A stretch of DNA of 64,000 nucleotides, taken from NCBI GenBank assembly GCA_000620185.1, contig JHVO01000016.1, positions 62,001 through 126,000 on the forward strand. The letters run 5' to 3'. The number at the start of each line of letters is the position of its first letter. Position 1 is the first letter of the stretch. Below are positions 8,924 through 17,518 of the stretch, in pieces. Both the position numbers and the translations under genes were made by a program. Below the pieces are notes generated by a model that was not told where the DNA came from, ran no database searches, and was given only the letters and a program-made list of their open reading frames with translations. Source of the stretch: Geodermatophilaceae bacterium URHB0062 (GTDB taxonomy: Bacteria > Actinomycetota > Actinomycetes > Mycobacteriales > Geodermatophilaceae).

Positions 8924-9007
8924 GACAGGGGAGCGCCTCGGCGCTGAGAGTGCGGGACACCGCAGACCCTCGAACCTGATCCGGGTCATGCCGGCGCAGG
9001 GAGTCTG
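8924..9007 (+). ncRNA. TPP riboswitch (THI element)
   Basis: Conserved thiamine-pyrophosphate aptamer elements occur in order: GGGGAGC near the 5' end, GCTGAGA (8942-8948), ACCCTCGAACCTGATCCGGG (8975-8994), then ATGCCGGCG and the closing AGGGAG (8998-9003). It ends 9 nt before the first codon of the ECF S component and overlaps the approach to the ribosome-binding site (GGAGGAG). That suggests control of translation initiation: thiamine pyrophosphate would switch the transporter off. Confidence 0.95.
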
Positions 9008-9015
9008 GAGGAGAC

Positions 9016-9633
9016 ATGGCCGAGCAGGCCGTCCGTTCGTCCGAATCCGTCGATCCGCGGTCCGGCAGCAACCGCTGGCGCACCGTGGACATCGTCGTCA
9101 CCGCCGTCCTGGGCGTCGCCTTCGGCGTCGTCTTCTGGGCGTGGAACCTGTTGTGGGCCGCGACCGGCACCGCGTTCACGGCGTTCCCGCCCGCCCAGGC
9201 GGTCATGTACGGAGTGTGGCTGCTGCCGGCGGTCGTCGCCCCGCTGATCGTCCGCAAGCCCGGCGCCGCGATCTTCGCCGAGACGGTCGCCGCCATCGTG
9301 TCGGCGCTGCTCGGCGCGCAGTGGGGTGCGCAGGTGGTGCTCTACGGCCTGATCGAGGGCCTCGCCGGGGAACTGGGCTACGCCGCCTTCCGCTATCGCC
9401 GCTTCGGCTGGCTCCAGGCCGCGCTGTCGGCCGTCCTCGCCGGCGCGGCGGCCGCGGGCCTCGACCTCGTGTACTGGTACCCGACCTGGACGGCGGGCTG
9501 GAAGCTCACCTACGTCCTGGTGGTCGTCGCCAGCACCGTCGTCGTCTGCGGGATCGGCGGCACGGCGCTGGTCCGGGCGCTGGCCCGCACCGGCGCCCTC
9601 AGCTCGTTCGCCGCCGGTCGCCGCCGCGTCTGA
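9016..9633 (+). CDS. ykoE: ECF transporter S component, YkoE-like (thiamine/HMP)
   Basis: Substrate-binding integral membrane subunit of an energy-coupling-factor transporter, 205 residues with about five to six hydrophobic segments. The YkoE-type regions ETVAAIVSALLGAQWG and GLIEGLAGELGYAAFRYRR are clear. The TPP riboswitch directly upstream supports thiamine or its pyrimidine precursor (HMP) as substrate. It is the first gene of a three-gene unit with the A-A' and T subunits. ATG 9016 has GGAGGAG just upstream. Confidence 0.92.
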   Translation: MAEQAVRSSESVDPRSGSNRWRTVDIVVTAVLGVAFGVVFWAWNLLWAATGTAFTAFPPAQAVMYGVWLLPAVVAPLIVRKPGAAIFAETVAAIVSALLGAQWGAQVVLYGLIEGLAGELGYAAFRYRRFGWLQAALSAVLAGAAAAGLDLVYWYPTWTAGWKLTYVLVVVASTVVVCGIGGTALVRALARTGALSSFAAGRRRV

Positions 9634-9646
9634 CCCCGGTCCCCCG

Positions 9647-11107
9647 GTGACCGCATCCGGTCTCCCGGAACCGCTCCCGCTGCTCCCAGGCGCACGCGAA
9701 GGCAGGGGTTCCGAGGGGACACCAGTCCGGGTCGTCGCGCGCGGGCTCGGCGTCCGGCATCCGTCCCGCCGTGCCTGGGCGGTGACGGGGGTCGACCTGG
9801 TCGTCGAGCCCGGCGAGCGGATCCTGCTCACCGGCGCCTCCGGTGCCGGCAAGTCCACGCTGCTGGCGGCCCTGGCGGGGCTGCTCGGCACCGAGGGTGC
9901 CGAGATCGCCGGCGAGCTGACCGTCGACGGCGGCCCTCCGGCCGCGGCGCGCGGGCGACTGGGGATGCTCGCGCAGGACCCGGACAGCCAGCTGGTCATG
10001 GCCCGCGTCGGGGACGACGTCGCGTTCGGGCTGGAGAACGCCGGCCTGCGGCCCGACGAGATCTGGCCGCGGGTGGACGACGCGCTCGCCGCCGTCGGCT
10101 TCCCGTACGGGCGCGACCGGCCCACCCAGGCCCTCTCGGGTGGGGAGAAGCAGCGGCTGGTGCTCGCGGGCGTGCTGGCCCGCCGGCCGGGTCTGCTGCT
10201 GCTCGACGAGCCCACCGCCCAGCTCGACCCACCCGGTGCCGCCCTCGTGCGGGCGGCCGTGGTCCGGGTGACGGCCGACCGCAGTGCCACGACGATCGTC
10301 GTCGACCACGACGCGGAACCCTGGCTGCCGCTGGTCGACCGCGTCGTGGAGGTGGTGCCGGGTGGGCTGGTCGAGCACGGCCCCGACTGGCGCCCGATCG
10401 GCCGCACCGCGGGCCTGCGCCTCCCTCCGGCGGCGCCCGGTCCGGTGCTGTTGACCGCCGACGGCGCCGGTTTCACGTACCGCGGCGCCGACGTCGCCGC
10501 GCTGCCCCCCACGACCGTGACGCTGCGCGGCGGCCGGGCGCTGGCGGTCACCGGCCCCAACGGTGCGGGCAAGTCCACCCTCGCACTGCTGCTGGCCGGC
10601 CTGCGCGCGCCCACCATCGGGCGGGTCGAGGTCGCCGCGGACCTCGCGGGGGGCGTCCGGCGGGGCCACCGGGAGCCGCACCGCTGGCGGGCGGGGGAGC
10701 TGGTCACCCGGATCGGCACGGTCTTCCAGCATCCCGAGCAGCAGTTCCTCACCGGGCGTCTGCGTGACGAGCTGGCGCTGGGCCCGCTGCGCTCCGGCGA
10801 GCACGCCGCGGCCGCGCGCGCGACGGCCGAGGAACTGCTCGAGCGGCTGGGGCTCGCCGCCTACGCCGACGCCAACCCGTTCACGCTGTCCGGCGGCCAG
10901 CAGCGGCGGCTCTCGGTGGCCACGGCGCTGGCGACCGCCCCGCGGGTGCTCGTGCTCGACGAGCCGACGTTCGGCCAGGACGCCGCCACCTGGCGCGAGC
11001 TCGTGACGCTCCTCGCGGAGCAACGCGCCCGCGGCTGCGCCGTCGCGGTGGTCACCCACGACGCGGACCTGGTGACGACGTTCGCCGACGAGCGGATCGC
11101 ATTGTGA
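9647..11107 (+). CDS. ykoD: ECF transporter fused ATPase (A-A'), YkoD-like
   Basis: Two ABC ATPase domains in one 486-residue chain. Domain 1 has Walker A GASGAGKST (about 64-72), signature LSGGEKQR and Walker B LLLLDEPTA. Domain 2 has GPNGAGKST (about 303-311), LSGGQQRR and VLVLDEPTF followed by GQD. It would drive thiamine/HMP uptake with the S and T subunits. GTG 9647 lies 14 bp past the S-component stop. The last nine bases of the gene, including its stop, recur inside the 83-bp tandem repeat that follows. Confidence 0.94.
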   Translation: MTASGLPEPLPLLPGAREGRGSEGTPVRVVARGLGVRHPSRRAWAVTGVDLVVEPGERILLTGASGAGKSTLLAALAGLLGTEGAEIAGELTVDGGPPAAARGRLGMLAQDPDSQLVMARVGDDVAFGLENAGLRPDEIWPRVDDALAAVGFPYGRDRPTQALSGGEKQRLVLAGVLARRPGLLLLDEPTAQLDPPGAALVRAAVVRVTADRSATTIVVDHDAEPWLPLVDRVVEVVPGGLVEHGPDWRPIGRTAGLRLPPAAPGPVLLTADGAGFTYRGADVAALPPTTVTLRGGRALAVTGPNGAGKSTLALLLAGLRAPTIGRVEVAADLAGGVRRGHREPHRWRAGELVTRIGTVFQHPEQQFLTGRLRDELALGPLRSGEHAAAARATAEELLERLGLAAYADANPFTLSGGQQRRLSVATALATAPRVLVLDEPTFGQDAATWRELVTLLAEQRARGCAVAVVTHDADLVTTFADERIAL

Positions 11108-11266
11108 GAACGACGGGTGAGCGAGCATCGCAGCGAGCGCCAGCGAGCGAGGAGCGGAACGAGCCCGGAGTCGAGCCGTGGGCATTGTGAGAATGACGGG
11201 TGAGCGAGCATCGCAGCGAGCGCCAGCGAGCGAGGAGCGGAACGAGCCCGGAGTCGAGCCGTGGGC
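11099..11266 (+). repeat. 83-bp tandem duplication between ecfA and ecfT
   Basis: Two copies with period 83 (11101-11183 and 11184-11266), identical except for one visible base (GAGAACGACG versus GAGAATGACG). Each begins with the last codons and stop of the ATPase gene (GCATTGTGA) and ends with GCCGTGGGC. The GTG in the second copy is the ecfT start. The sequence is rich in GCGAGC/GAGCGG words. Confidence 0.9.
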
Positions 11267-12025
11267 ACGGTGAGCAGCCTGGCGCTCGGCCCGGTGCAGG
11301 GCACACCGCTGGCCCGGATCAATCCGGTCGCGCAGCTGTCGGCGATCGCCGTCGTCACCCTGGTCCTGCTGACCACGGTGGACGTCGTCACCGCCGCCGT
11401 CGTGGTGGCCGCCGAGCTCTGCCTGCTGCCCGCCGCCGGGCTCACCTCCCCGCGGGACGTCGGCCGCCGGACGTGGCCGCTCCTGCTCGGCGCCGCCTCC
11501 GTCGGGCTGGTGAACGTGCTCCTGTCCGCCGACCGTGACCCCCTCGTCGGCGCGGGTCTGGCCCTGCGCGTCGTCGGGCTGGCCCTGCCCGGTGTGCTGC
11601 TGGTGGCCGGCACCGATCCGGTCCGGCTCGCCGATGCGCTGACGATCCACTGGCGGGTGCCGACCCGGTTCGCCTACGGGGCCCTGGCGGCGCTGCGGCT
11701 GGTGCCCCTGCTGGTCGGCGAGTTCGAGTCCGTGCGGCTGGCTCGGCGCGCCCGGGGTGTCGAGGGGCGGACGCCGACCGCCCGGGTCCGGCTGTTCGCG
11801 GGCATCGTGTTCGCGCTGCTGGTGGGGGCGGTGCGCCGGGGCTCGCGCCTGGCGACTGCGATGGACGCCCGGGGCTTCGACTCGGGCATCCCACGCACCA
11901 ACGCGCGAGGCTCGGTCCTGCGCCGCCGCGACCTCCTCTTCGTCGCGGCGACCGTCGCCGTCTGCGCGGCCGCGGTGGCCCTCAGCGTGCTGACCGGCGC
12001 CTGGCACCCGTCGTTCACCGGCTGA
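11261..12025 (+). CDS. ykoC: ECF transporter T component, YkoC-like
   Basis: Membrane coupling subunit of the thiamine/HMP ECF transporter, 254 residues with about five membrane segments. The EcfT coupling region carries the Ala-Arg-Gly signatures (RLARRARGVEG near residue 160 and ATAMDARGFDSG near residue 205) that contact the ATPases. GTG 11261 lies within the second copy of the 83-bp repeat; GTG 11270 is an alternative. The spacer from the ATPase gene is 153 bp, made up by the duplication. Confidence 0.92.
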   Translation: MGTVSSLALGPVQGTPLARINPVAQLSAIAVVTLVLLTTVDVVTAAVVVAAELCLLPAAGLTSPRDVGRRTWPLLLGAASVGLVNVLLSADRDPLVGAGLALRVVGLALPGVLLVAGTDPVRLADALTIHWRVPTRFAYGALAALRLVPLLVGEFESVRLARRARGVEGRTPTARVRLFAGIVFALLVGAVRRGSRLATAMDARGFDSGIPRTNARGSVLRRRDLLFVAATVAVCAAAVALSVLTGAWHPSFTG

Positions 12026-12056
12026 TCCGGTCCGACACGGGCGCTACGGTGCCCGG

Positions 12057-12596
12057 ATGACGTCGTCCCCGACCCGTTTCGTGGCACTCCTGCGCGGCAT
12101 CAACGTCGGGCGGGCGCACCAGCTCGGCATGCCCCGGCTGACCGAACTGCTGACCGGACGCGGGTACGGGAACGTCCGCACGCACCTGCGCAGCGGCAAC
12201 GTGGTGCTCGACAGCGACCTCTCGGAGGCCGAGCTCGCGGCCGACCTCAGCGGGGCCATCGAGCAGGAGTTCGGCTTCGACGTCCCCGTCGTCGTGCGGA
12301 CCGGGGCGGAGGTCGCGGCCGTGGTCGCGGGCGACCCCTTCGCCACCGTGGCCACGGATCCGGCGCGCTACCTGGTCACCTTCCTCCCCGAGCCGCCGGC
12401 AGCGGCCGCCGTCGACGCGCTGCCCCCCGCCGACTCCGGGGAGTACCTCGTCCGGGGCCGCGAGCTGTACCTGTGGCTGCCCGACGGCATCGCCAACACC
12501 CCGCTCGCCGCCTGGAAGTGGGACCGGCTGCTCGGCGTCGCCGGCACGGGACGGAACTGGAACACCGTTCGCAAGCTCGCCGAGCTCTCCTCCTGA
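12057..12596 (+). CDS. DUF1697 family protein
   Basis: 179 residues with the DUF1697 signature at the start (FVALLRGINVGRAHQLGMPRL) and the LRSGNVVLDS region near residue 42. The family is widespread and has no established function. It probably has its own promoter in the 31-bp gap, or reads through from ecfT. It ends at a 7-bp perfect hairpin. Confidence 0.9.
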   Translation: MTSSPTRFVALLRGINVGRAHQLGMPRLTELLTGRGYGNVRTHLRSGNVVLDSDLSEAELAADLSGAIEQEFGFDVPVVVRTGAEVAAVVAGDPFATVATDPARYLVTFLPEPPAAAAVDALPPADSGEYLVRGRELYLWLPDGIANTPLAAWKWDRLLGVAGTGRNWNTVRKLAELSS

Positions 12597-12613
12597 CCTC
12601 CCTGCGCGGCGCC

Positions 12614-12633
12614 GTCACCCACGCGAGGGTGAC
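12614..12633. terminator. Hairpin after DUF1697 gene
   Basis: GTCACCC and GGGTGAC form a perfect 7-bp stem with a 6-nt loop, 18 bp past the stop. There is no T tract, so termination is plausible rather than certain. Confidence 0.4.
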
Positions 12634-12728
12634 GCGCGTCGCAGAAGGTTTGGGACCGGGCCGCGCCGCCGATACGAGAGTGTTCGGCTCGCCATCCCGA
12701 CGGCGGCCAGGGGCGAGGAGTGCAGCGG

Positions 12729-13169
12729 GTGAGTGGGCGTGCGACCGGGTCGGTCTGGCCCTCGGCGCGGCCCCCGGCCGCGACGCCCGTCCTGTCGTGG
12801 GACCTCGACGACATCGCCCAGCTGCCCTCGGTGCGCGCGGAGGTCCGCCGCTTCGCCACCGCTCGTGAGGCGGGTGGCCCGGTGGCCGCCGATCTGCGCG
12901 ACCAGCTCGTCCTCGCCTTCGACGAGATGGCCTCGAACGCGCTGCGCCACGGCGGAGGCCGGGTGCAGGCCGCCGTCCGCCTCACCGGCGAGGCCTACCT
13001 CATCGAGGTGTCCGACCAGGCCACGGCCGCGCCGCCGGCGCCCGCGGTCGGGCGCGACCCGAGCGAGGGCGGCCTGGGGCTGTACCTGATCGCCGAACTG
13101 GCCACCGCCCACGGCTGGTACGTGCACGACGGTGCCAAGCACGTCTGGGCCCTGCTGCCCCGCGGCTGA
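12729..13169 (+). CDS. HATPase_c_2 ATP-binding protein (RsbW/anti-sigma-like)
   Basis: Small GHKL-type ATPase of 146 residues. The N-box sits in FDEMASNALRHG (about residues 61-72), the G1 region in EVSDQA and the G2 region in GGLGLYLI. Proteins of this form act as anti-sigma factors or kinases of anti-anti-sigma proteins, with PP2C (SpoIIE) phosphatases as counterparts. One such phosphatase is the convergent neighbour 7 bp away. GTG 12729 follows GGCGAGGAG; GTG 12720 is in frame but overlaps it. A paralogue lies at 19335. Confidence 0.82.
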   Translation: MSGRATGSVWPSARPPAATPVLSWDLDDIAQLPSVRAEVRRFATAREAGGPVAADLRDQLVLAFDEMASNALRHGGGRVQAAVRLTGEAYLIEVSDQATAAPPAPAVGRDPSEGGLGLYLIAELATAHGWYVHDGAKHVWALLPRG

Positions 13170-13176
13170 CCCGAGG

Positions 13177-15351
13177 TCAGCGGAAGGCGGCGGGAACCCG
13201 CTGCGGCCCCGCCTCCGGTGGCCGGGGACGGTCCTCCGGGTGCAGCCGGACGGCGACCAGCGCGACGTCGTCCTGGAGCCCCTCGGGCCGCAGCCGGTCG
13301 ATCACCTCGTCGCAGAGGTCGGCCAGCGGCCGGTCGGCGAGCTCGGCGAGCGCCTCGCGCAGGCGGGCGATGCCGTCGTCCAGGGGAAGGTCCCGGCCCT
13401 CGACCAGGCCGTCGGTGTAGAGCAGCAGCGTGGCGCCGCGCCGGACCGAGACCACGGAGTCGGTGCGCGGGGTCGTGGGATCGACGCCGAGCATGAGCTC
13501 GCTCCCCGCACCCGAGAGCTCCTCGACGAAGCCGTCCGGGTGGAGCAGCAGCGGCGACGGATGACCGGCGTTGGACCAGCGCAGGCGCGTGATGCCGGCG
13601 ACCCGCTCCTCCGCGGTCGCCTCCACCCGGGCGATCGCGGCGGTGGCCATGGTGCCCATGCCCAGCCCCTCGATGGCGGCGTCCAGGTCGGTCAGGACGG
13701 CGGCCGGCCCGAGGCCCGCCCGGTAGGCGATGCCGCGCAGCATCCCGCGCAGCTGCCCCATGGCCGCGGCGGCCTCGGTGTCGTGCCCCACCACGTCCCC
13801 GATGACGACCATCGTGGCGCCGGGCGGCTGCAGGAAGGCGTCGTACCAGTCCCCGCCCACCTGGGCGACCTCCATCGCCGGCCGGTACCGCACCACGATC
13901 TCCGCGTGGTCGGGCTCCGGCGGCGCGGTCAGCAGGCTGCGCTGGAGCCCCTCGGCGAGGCGGCGTTGCTGCTCGTACAGGCGGGCGTTGTCCAGGGCGA
14001 GCGCCACCCGCCCCGCCACCTCCCGGGCGGTCGCCACGTCATCGGCGTCCGCGGGTGGCCGGTCGGCCGAGCGGTAGACGCTCAGCGCACCCAACGTGCG
14101 GCCCCGCGCCGCGAGCGGCAGGGTGATCGCCGACCGCGGTGCCAGCGTCCAGAAGACGTCGCTGACCTCGCCGGGGGGAAGGGTCCGGCCGACGGTCTCC
14201 CCCACGTCGTCCACGGTGAGCAGCTGGCCGGACGCCAGCGACCGCATGATCGGGGCGCCGGGGCCGATGGCGGCCAGCCGCAGGAGGGCGTACCGGGCCA
14301 CGAGCGGCCGGGCGTCGGCGTCCACGTGCCAGCTGCCGACGTCGCGCATGCGGCCGTCCTCGTCGACCAGGCTGAGGATCACCCAGTCGCCGAGCACGGG
14401 CACCGCCGCCTCGGCCACCCGCTGGAGGGCGGTCTCCTCCCCCTGGCCGCCGATCAGCGCGCCCGAGATGATCGAGGTGGCCTCGGCGACGAGGGCGAGG
14501 CGGGCGGTGCTCCGGCGGGACCGCTCCTGGGCGGCCAACCTGTCGGTCACGTCGAGGAAGTAGACCGAGAGACCGTCGGGGCCGGGCCAGGCCCGCACCT
14601 CGTACCAGGCGTCCAGCGGCGCGGGGTAGTACGCCTCGAACACGCGCTCCGCGCCGTCGGCCATGGCGCCGCGGTAGTTCTCCTCGAAGTTGCTGCCCAC
14701 CGCGGCCGGAAAGAGGTCCCAGATCTCGCCGCCGACCAGCTCCTCCCGGCTCGCGTGCAGCACGCGCTCGGCCTCGGCGTTGACGTAGGTGAACCGCCAC
14801 TGCCGGTCGAGGGCGAAGAAGGCGGCGTTCATGGCCTCGAGGACCCGCACCACCCGGGCCTCGCCCTCCTGCTGCGCGGTGGTGTCGTACGCGACCCCGA
14901 GCAGACGGACGGCGACCCCTGACTCGTCGGCCAGCGCCCGCCCGCGGCCCTGGACCCAGCGCATCTCGCCGGTGGGCAGCACGACGCGGTACTCGGCGGA
15001 GAAGTCGCCGCACGTGTCGACCGCCGACTGGAGCAACTCCAGAGTGCGCAGCCGGTCCTCGGGGTGGCAGCGGGCGAGGAAGGAGTCGATCGACTCGTCG
15101 AAGGAGTCGCGGTCGTAGCCGAAGATCTGCAGGAGGCGGTCGTCCCAGCTCAGCCGGCCGGTCGTGAGGTCCCAGTCGAAGCTGCCGATCTGCGCGGCGT
15201 CGACGGCCAGCTCGACCCGCAGCCGGCCGGCCTCGAGCTCGACCTCCGCGCCGCTCACGGTGCCCGTCCCCGCGCCACGCCCCGCCCCGCCGTCCGCCCC
15301 GTCGGGCAGGGGTCCGTCCGGGAAGCCGGACGGACGCGCGGGGTCGGTCAC
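13177..15351 (-). CDS. PAS-PAS-GAF-SpoIIE serine phosphatase
   Basis: Soluble multi-domain PP2C-type phosphatase, 724 residues. PAS1 is at about 45-160 (FDWDLTTGRLSWDDRLLQIFG), PAS2 at about 170-280 (AFFALDRQWRFTYVNAEAER), GAF at about 300-460 and SpoIIE at about 480-710. Metal-binding Asp residues appear in GGDWYD, GDVVGHD, YTDGLVE and LQDDVALV. It would dephosphorylate an anti-anti-sigma (STAS) protein in response to signals sensed by PAS/GAF. No STAS or sigma gene is nearby; the convergent HATPase is the likely opposing partner. Confidence 0.9.
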   Translation of the reverse strand: MTDPARPSGFPDGPLPDGADGGAGRGAGTGTVSGAEVELEAGRLRVELAVDAAQIGSFDWDLTTGRLSWDDRLLQIFGYDRDSFDESIDSFLARCHPEDRLRTLELLQSAVDTCGDFSAEYRVVLPTGEMRWVQGRGRALADESGVAVRLLGVAYDTTAQQEGEARVVRVLEAMNAAFFALDRQWRFTYVNAEAERVLHASREELVGGEIWDLFPAAVGSNFEENYRGAMADGAERVFEAYYPAPLDAWYEVRAWPGPDGLSVYFLDVTDRLAAQERSRRSTARLALVAEATSIISGALIGGQGEETALQRVAEAAVPVLGDWVILSLVDEDGRMRDVGSWHVDADARPLVARYALLRLAAIGPGAPIMRSLASGQLLTVDDVGETVGRTLPPGEVSDVFWTLAPRSAITLPLAARGRTLGALSVYRSADRPPADADDVATAREVAGRVALALDNARLYEQQRRLAEGLQRSLLTAPPEPDHAEIVVRYRPAMEVAQVGGDWYDAFLQPPGATMVVIGDVVGHDTEAAAAMGQLRGMLRGIAYRAGLGPAAVLTDLDAAIEGLGMGTMATAAIARVEATAEERVAGITRLRWSNAGHPSPLLLHPDGFVEELSGAGSELMLGVDPTTPRTDSVVSVRRGATLLLYTDGLVEGRDLPLDDGIARLREALAELADRPLADLCDEVIDRLRPEGLQDDVALVAVRLHPEDRPRPPEAGPQRVPAAFR

Positions 15352-16034
15352 AGGGCGGGTTCCTTCCAGAGGGCGGGCGGGATGCTGCCCCCAGCATTCC
15401 CGGCGGGGCCCCGCGACACCGGCACCGGGTCCGACCGTCCGGTTCCCGAACGCGAAAAGGCCGGGGCGGGCGCTCGCCGGGGGCTTCCGGAGAGCGCCCG
15501 CCTTCCGGCGGGTGGGTGGGCGGTAGATCGCCCACCGGTACGTCGTCCACGTCAGCGGGCGACGTCGTCCAGCATCGCTTGCCCGGTGCGCCGGACCTTC
15601 TCCCGGTCGTCGCGAGTTCCTCTCGCCTGCCGTCTCTCCGTGGCGCCGGTGGCCAGGTCGCTCCGGTCAGAGACCCGGGGACGGCGGACGTCCCGCTGCG
15701 GGTACCGGAGGGTGCCTGGTGCTTTCCTCGGCGGTTCCGCGGCCGGTCCGGCAGCGCGTCACGCGTCTGCGCCTCCCTGGAGGGTCCGCGCGCTGCCCTC
15801 GAGGGGCAGTCGGCGGTGGGTCGAGGCGAGAACGATCGTGCAGCGAAGTCGGTCGGCGGCGAAGGTGCACCGTCGGGGGAAGCGCGGCGGCCCGGAGGCC
15901 GAGAGGCGTGCGAGAACTCGCACGACCGAGCGGCGGTCGTCGATCACCCGGGGAAGTGGGCGACCGGTCGGCGTGCTCGGGCAGTGCGGAGGACGGCGTC
16001 CAGCGGCCGGCTGCCGTGGTCGCGCGTCGTGCGG
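15352..16034. other. 683-bp stretch without a supported gene
   Basis: No open frame here shows a recognisable domain, a ribosome-binding site or convincing composition; the longest frames translate to Arg/Pro/Gly-rich sequence. It contains the SpoIIE-gene leader (GGAAGGAA before GTG 15351), a minus-strand terminator at 15465-15502 and a second hairpin (GTGGGCG...CGCCCAC near 15515-15535). It may be the 3' untranslated tail of the minus-strand hypothetical gene or a decayed gene. Confidence 0.6.
15453..15502 (-). terminator. Intrinsic terminator, minus strand
   Basis: An 11-bp perfect stem (GGCGGGCGCTC at 15465-15475 with its complement at 15492-15502) is followed on the minus strand by CCGGCCTTTTCGC, giving a short T tract. 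It would stop transcripts coming from the hypothetical gene at 17018 before they enter the SpoIIE gene. Confidence 0.6.
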
Positions 16035-17018
16035 TCAGGCGCGGGAGGCGCCCGGATCGGTGCGCGGGGTCGGCCCTCGAGGGAACGGGCTCCGGAGAGG
16101 AGAGCCCGGGGACCGTGCCCGTCGCGCCGGTGGGGGCGATCCCCTGACCGGACAGGACACCGGGTCACCCCGCGCCCTGACGAGTCCGTTCCCGGCCGGT
16201 GACGGCCGTGCCGGGGACGACCATCCGGTGGCAACGGAGCGTTCGAGGCGTCCACCCGGTCTTACGCCGTGGACGGGAACTGCTCCGGGAGCTACCGGTC
16301 GAGCTCCCCGCGGGCCGGCCGACGACGCCGGACCTCGGGGAAGAAGCGCCGCGGCGGGGGAAGACGCCGCGGGCTGGATCATGGGCGTGCTGGGCATCTC
16401 GCGCAGCACGACGGGGCGGTCGGAGAGCGGGCGCCGGTCCGCCGGTTCGCCGATCCCGGCGGTCCGTCCCGCCGGGAACCAGGCCAGGTACGCGCCGTCG
16501 ACGCCGGCGCCCCAGAGGGCGAGCCGACGGGTCAGCGCGCGCAGCCGGGAGGGACGGCGTGCCGCGGGGGCTTTCGCGACGGTTCCGGTGTGGGCCGCCG
16601 GAGTGACCGCGGGGGTGGCCGCGAGGGCCTCGCCGCCGCGCCAGGCCAGGTACGCGCCGTCGACGCCGGCACCCCAGAGGGCGACGCGGCGGGTCAGCGC
16701 GCGCAGCGGGCCGGGTCGCTGCGCGACGGCCGGCACTCGGGCCGGCGCCGGTGCCGCTGCCGGGCTCGCGCCGGCGGGCAGGGGCCGGGCGGGGGGCGCC
16801 TGCGGCACCGAACGCAGCGGCTGCCGGCGGGCCGTGCCACGCCGGTAGGCCTCGGGCCGGTCGACCGCCGGACGCCGGGTCCGCGCGCGCTGGGAGGCCG
16901 GGACGTCGGCACGGTCGAGGACGTCGAGCAGGCCGGCGAGCGTGCGCACGGACTCCGCGCCGGACAGGGCGGCGGTGGGGCGTGCCGGGGAGGCCGTCGA
17001 GGTCGTTTCCGTGCTCAC
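16035..17018 (-). CDS. Hypothetical protein with an internal 54-residue-period duplication
   Basis: GTG 17018 has a good ribosome-binding site (GGGAGGCGAGA). Residues 1-75 are Ala/Thr/Arg-rich. Two near-identical segments LRALTRR(V/L)ALWGAGVDGA (each continuing YLAW) follow in the middle of the protein, spaced 54 residues apart. The C-terminal 130 residues are Pro/Arg/Ser/Gly-rich and low complexity, so the true stop may be earlier or the frame may be shifted. No family was recognised. The hydrophobic-aromatic repeat could be a short membrane-surface or peptide-binding motif. It is not in an operon and has its own terminator about 530 bp downstream. Confidence 0.5.
   Translation of the reverse strand: MSTETTSTASPARPTAALSGAESVRTLAGLLDVLDRADVPASQRARTRRPAVDRPEAYRRGTARRQPLRSVPQAPPARPLPAGASPAAAPAPARVPAVAQRPGPLRALTRRVALWGAGVDGAYLAWRGGEALAATPAVTPAAHTGTVAKAPAARRPSRLRALTRRLALWGAGVDGAYLAWFPAGRTAGIGEPADRRPLSDRPVVLREMPSTPMIQPAASSPAAALLPRGPASSAGPRGARPVAPGAVPVHGVRPGGRLERSVATGWSSPARPSPAGNGLVRARGDPVSCPVRGSPPPARRARSPGSPLRSPFPRGPTPRTDPGASRA
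16481..16707 (-). repeat. Two 65-bp near-identical copies, 162 bp apart, inside the hypothetical gene
   Basis: Copies at 16481-16545 and 16643-16707 differ at only a few positions. The 162-bp period equals 54 codons, so the frame is kept and both encode the ALTRR-ALWGAGVDGAYLAW motif. The low nucleotide divergence suggests recent duplication or gene conversion. Confidence 0.85.
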
Positions 17019-17518
17019 TCTCGCCTCCCTGCAGGTCGTCACCGCGGCCGGGGAAGGGGACGCGGACAAGGAGAAAACTAGGGATCGGGGACCGCCCCGG
17101 CCCGCTTCCGCGACTGCCCCCGGAGGCCGCGTGACCGAACCGTTGCCGATGCCTGCCGACGCGGTCGGCGACCCGTTCCCCGGGGCGAGCACTTGTCGAC
17201 AAGCCGTGCGTCCCGAGCGGAGAAATGGCCGATCCGCGGGACGGTCATCCCGGAGGGCCTCCGACACACCCGGCGTGTCGCCCGTACGCCTGACGCCGAA
17301 TCGCCCGCGGACCCGGGGGATTCGAGACTCGTCGGCTGCGCGAGGACGGCGTGCCGGCCGTCGTCCCGGTGCTCGCCACCGCGCCGTGCCTGGTCCTGCT
17401 GTGGCAGCAGGCGGCGGCCACCTGACTCTGGGCGGGATCCTGCGCGGCGTCGGCGTGGCCCTGCACCTGCTGGCGCAGGCCCCGTGGTGGCGGCTCGGCC
17501 CGCTGATTGGATGAGCCG
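17019..17518. other. 500-bp intergenic region with a 12-bp palindrome
   Basis: Nothing certain is coded here. It holds the leader of the minus-strand hypothetical gene and the perfect palindrome CTTGTCGACAAG (17192-17203), a possible operator. A 42-codon plus-strand frame from GTG 17386 to 17514 has a hydrophobic end (ILRGVGVALHLLAQAPWWRL) but no supporting evidence; it may be the remnant of a membrane protein gene. Confidence 0.5.

Noticed and set aside
11099-11266. A CRISPR array or attachment site from the tandem units
   Set aside because: Two units with no spacers, so it is a simple tandem duplication. No integrase nearby.
15516-16202. A long plus-strand frame in the gene-poor region
   Set aside because: No domain, no ribosome-binding site, and Arg/Pro/Gly-rich translation.
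17386-17514. A 42-codon hydrophobic peptide gene
   Set aside because: No ribosome-binding site and no homology that I recognise. Kept only as a note in the intergenic entry.
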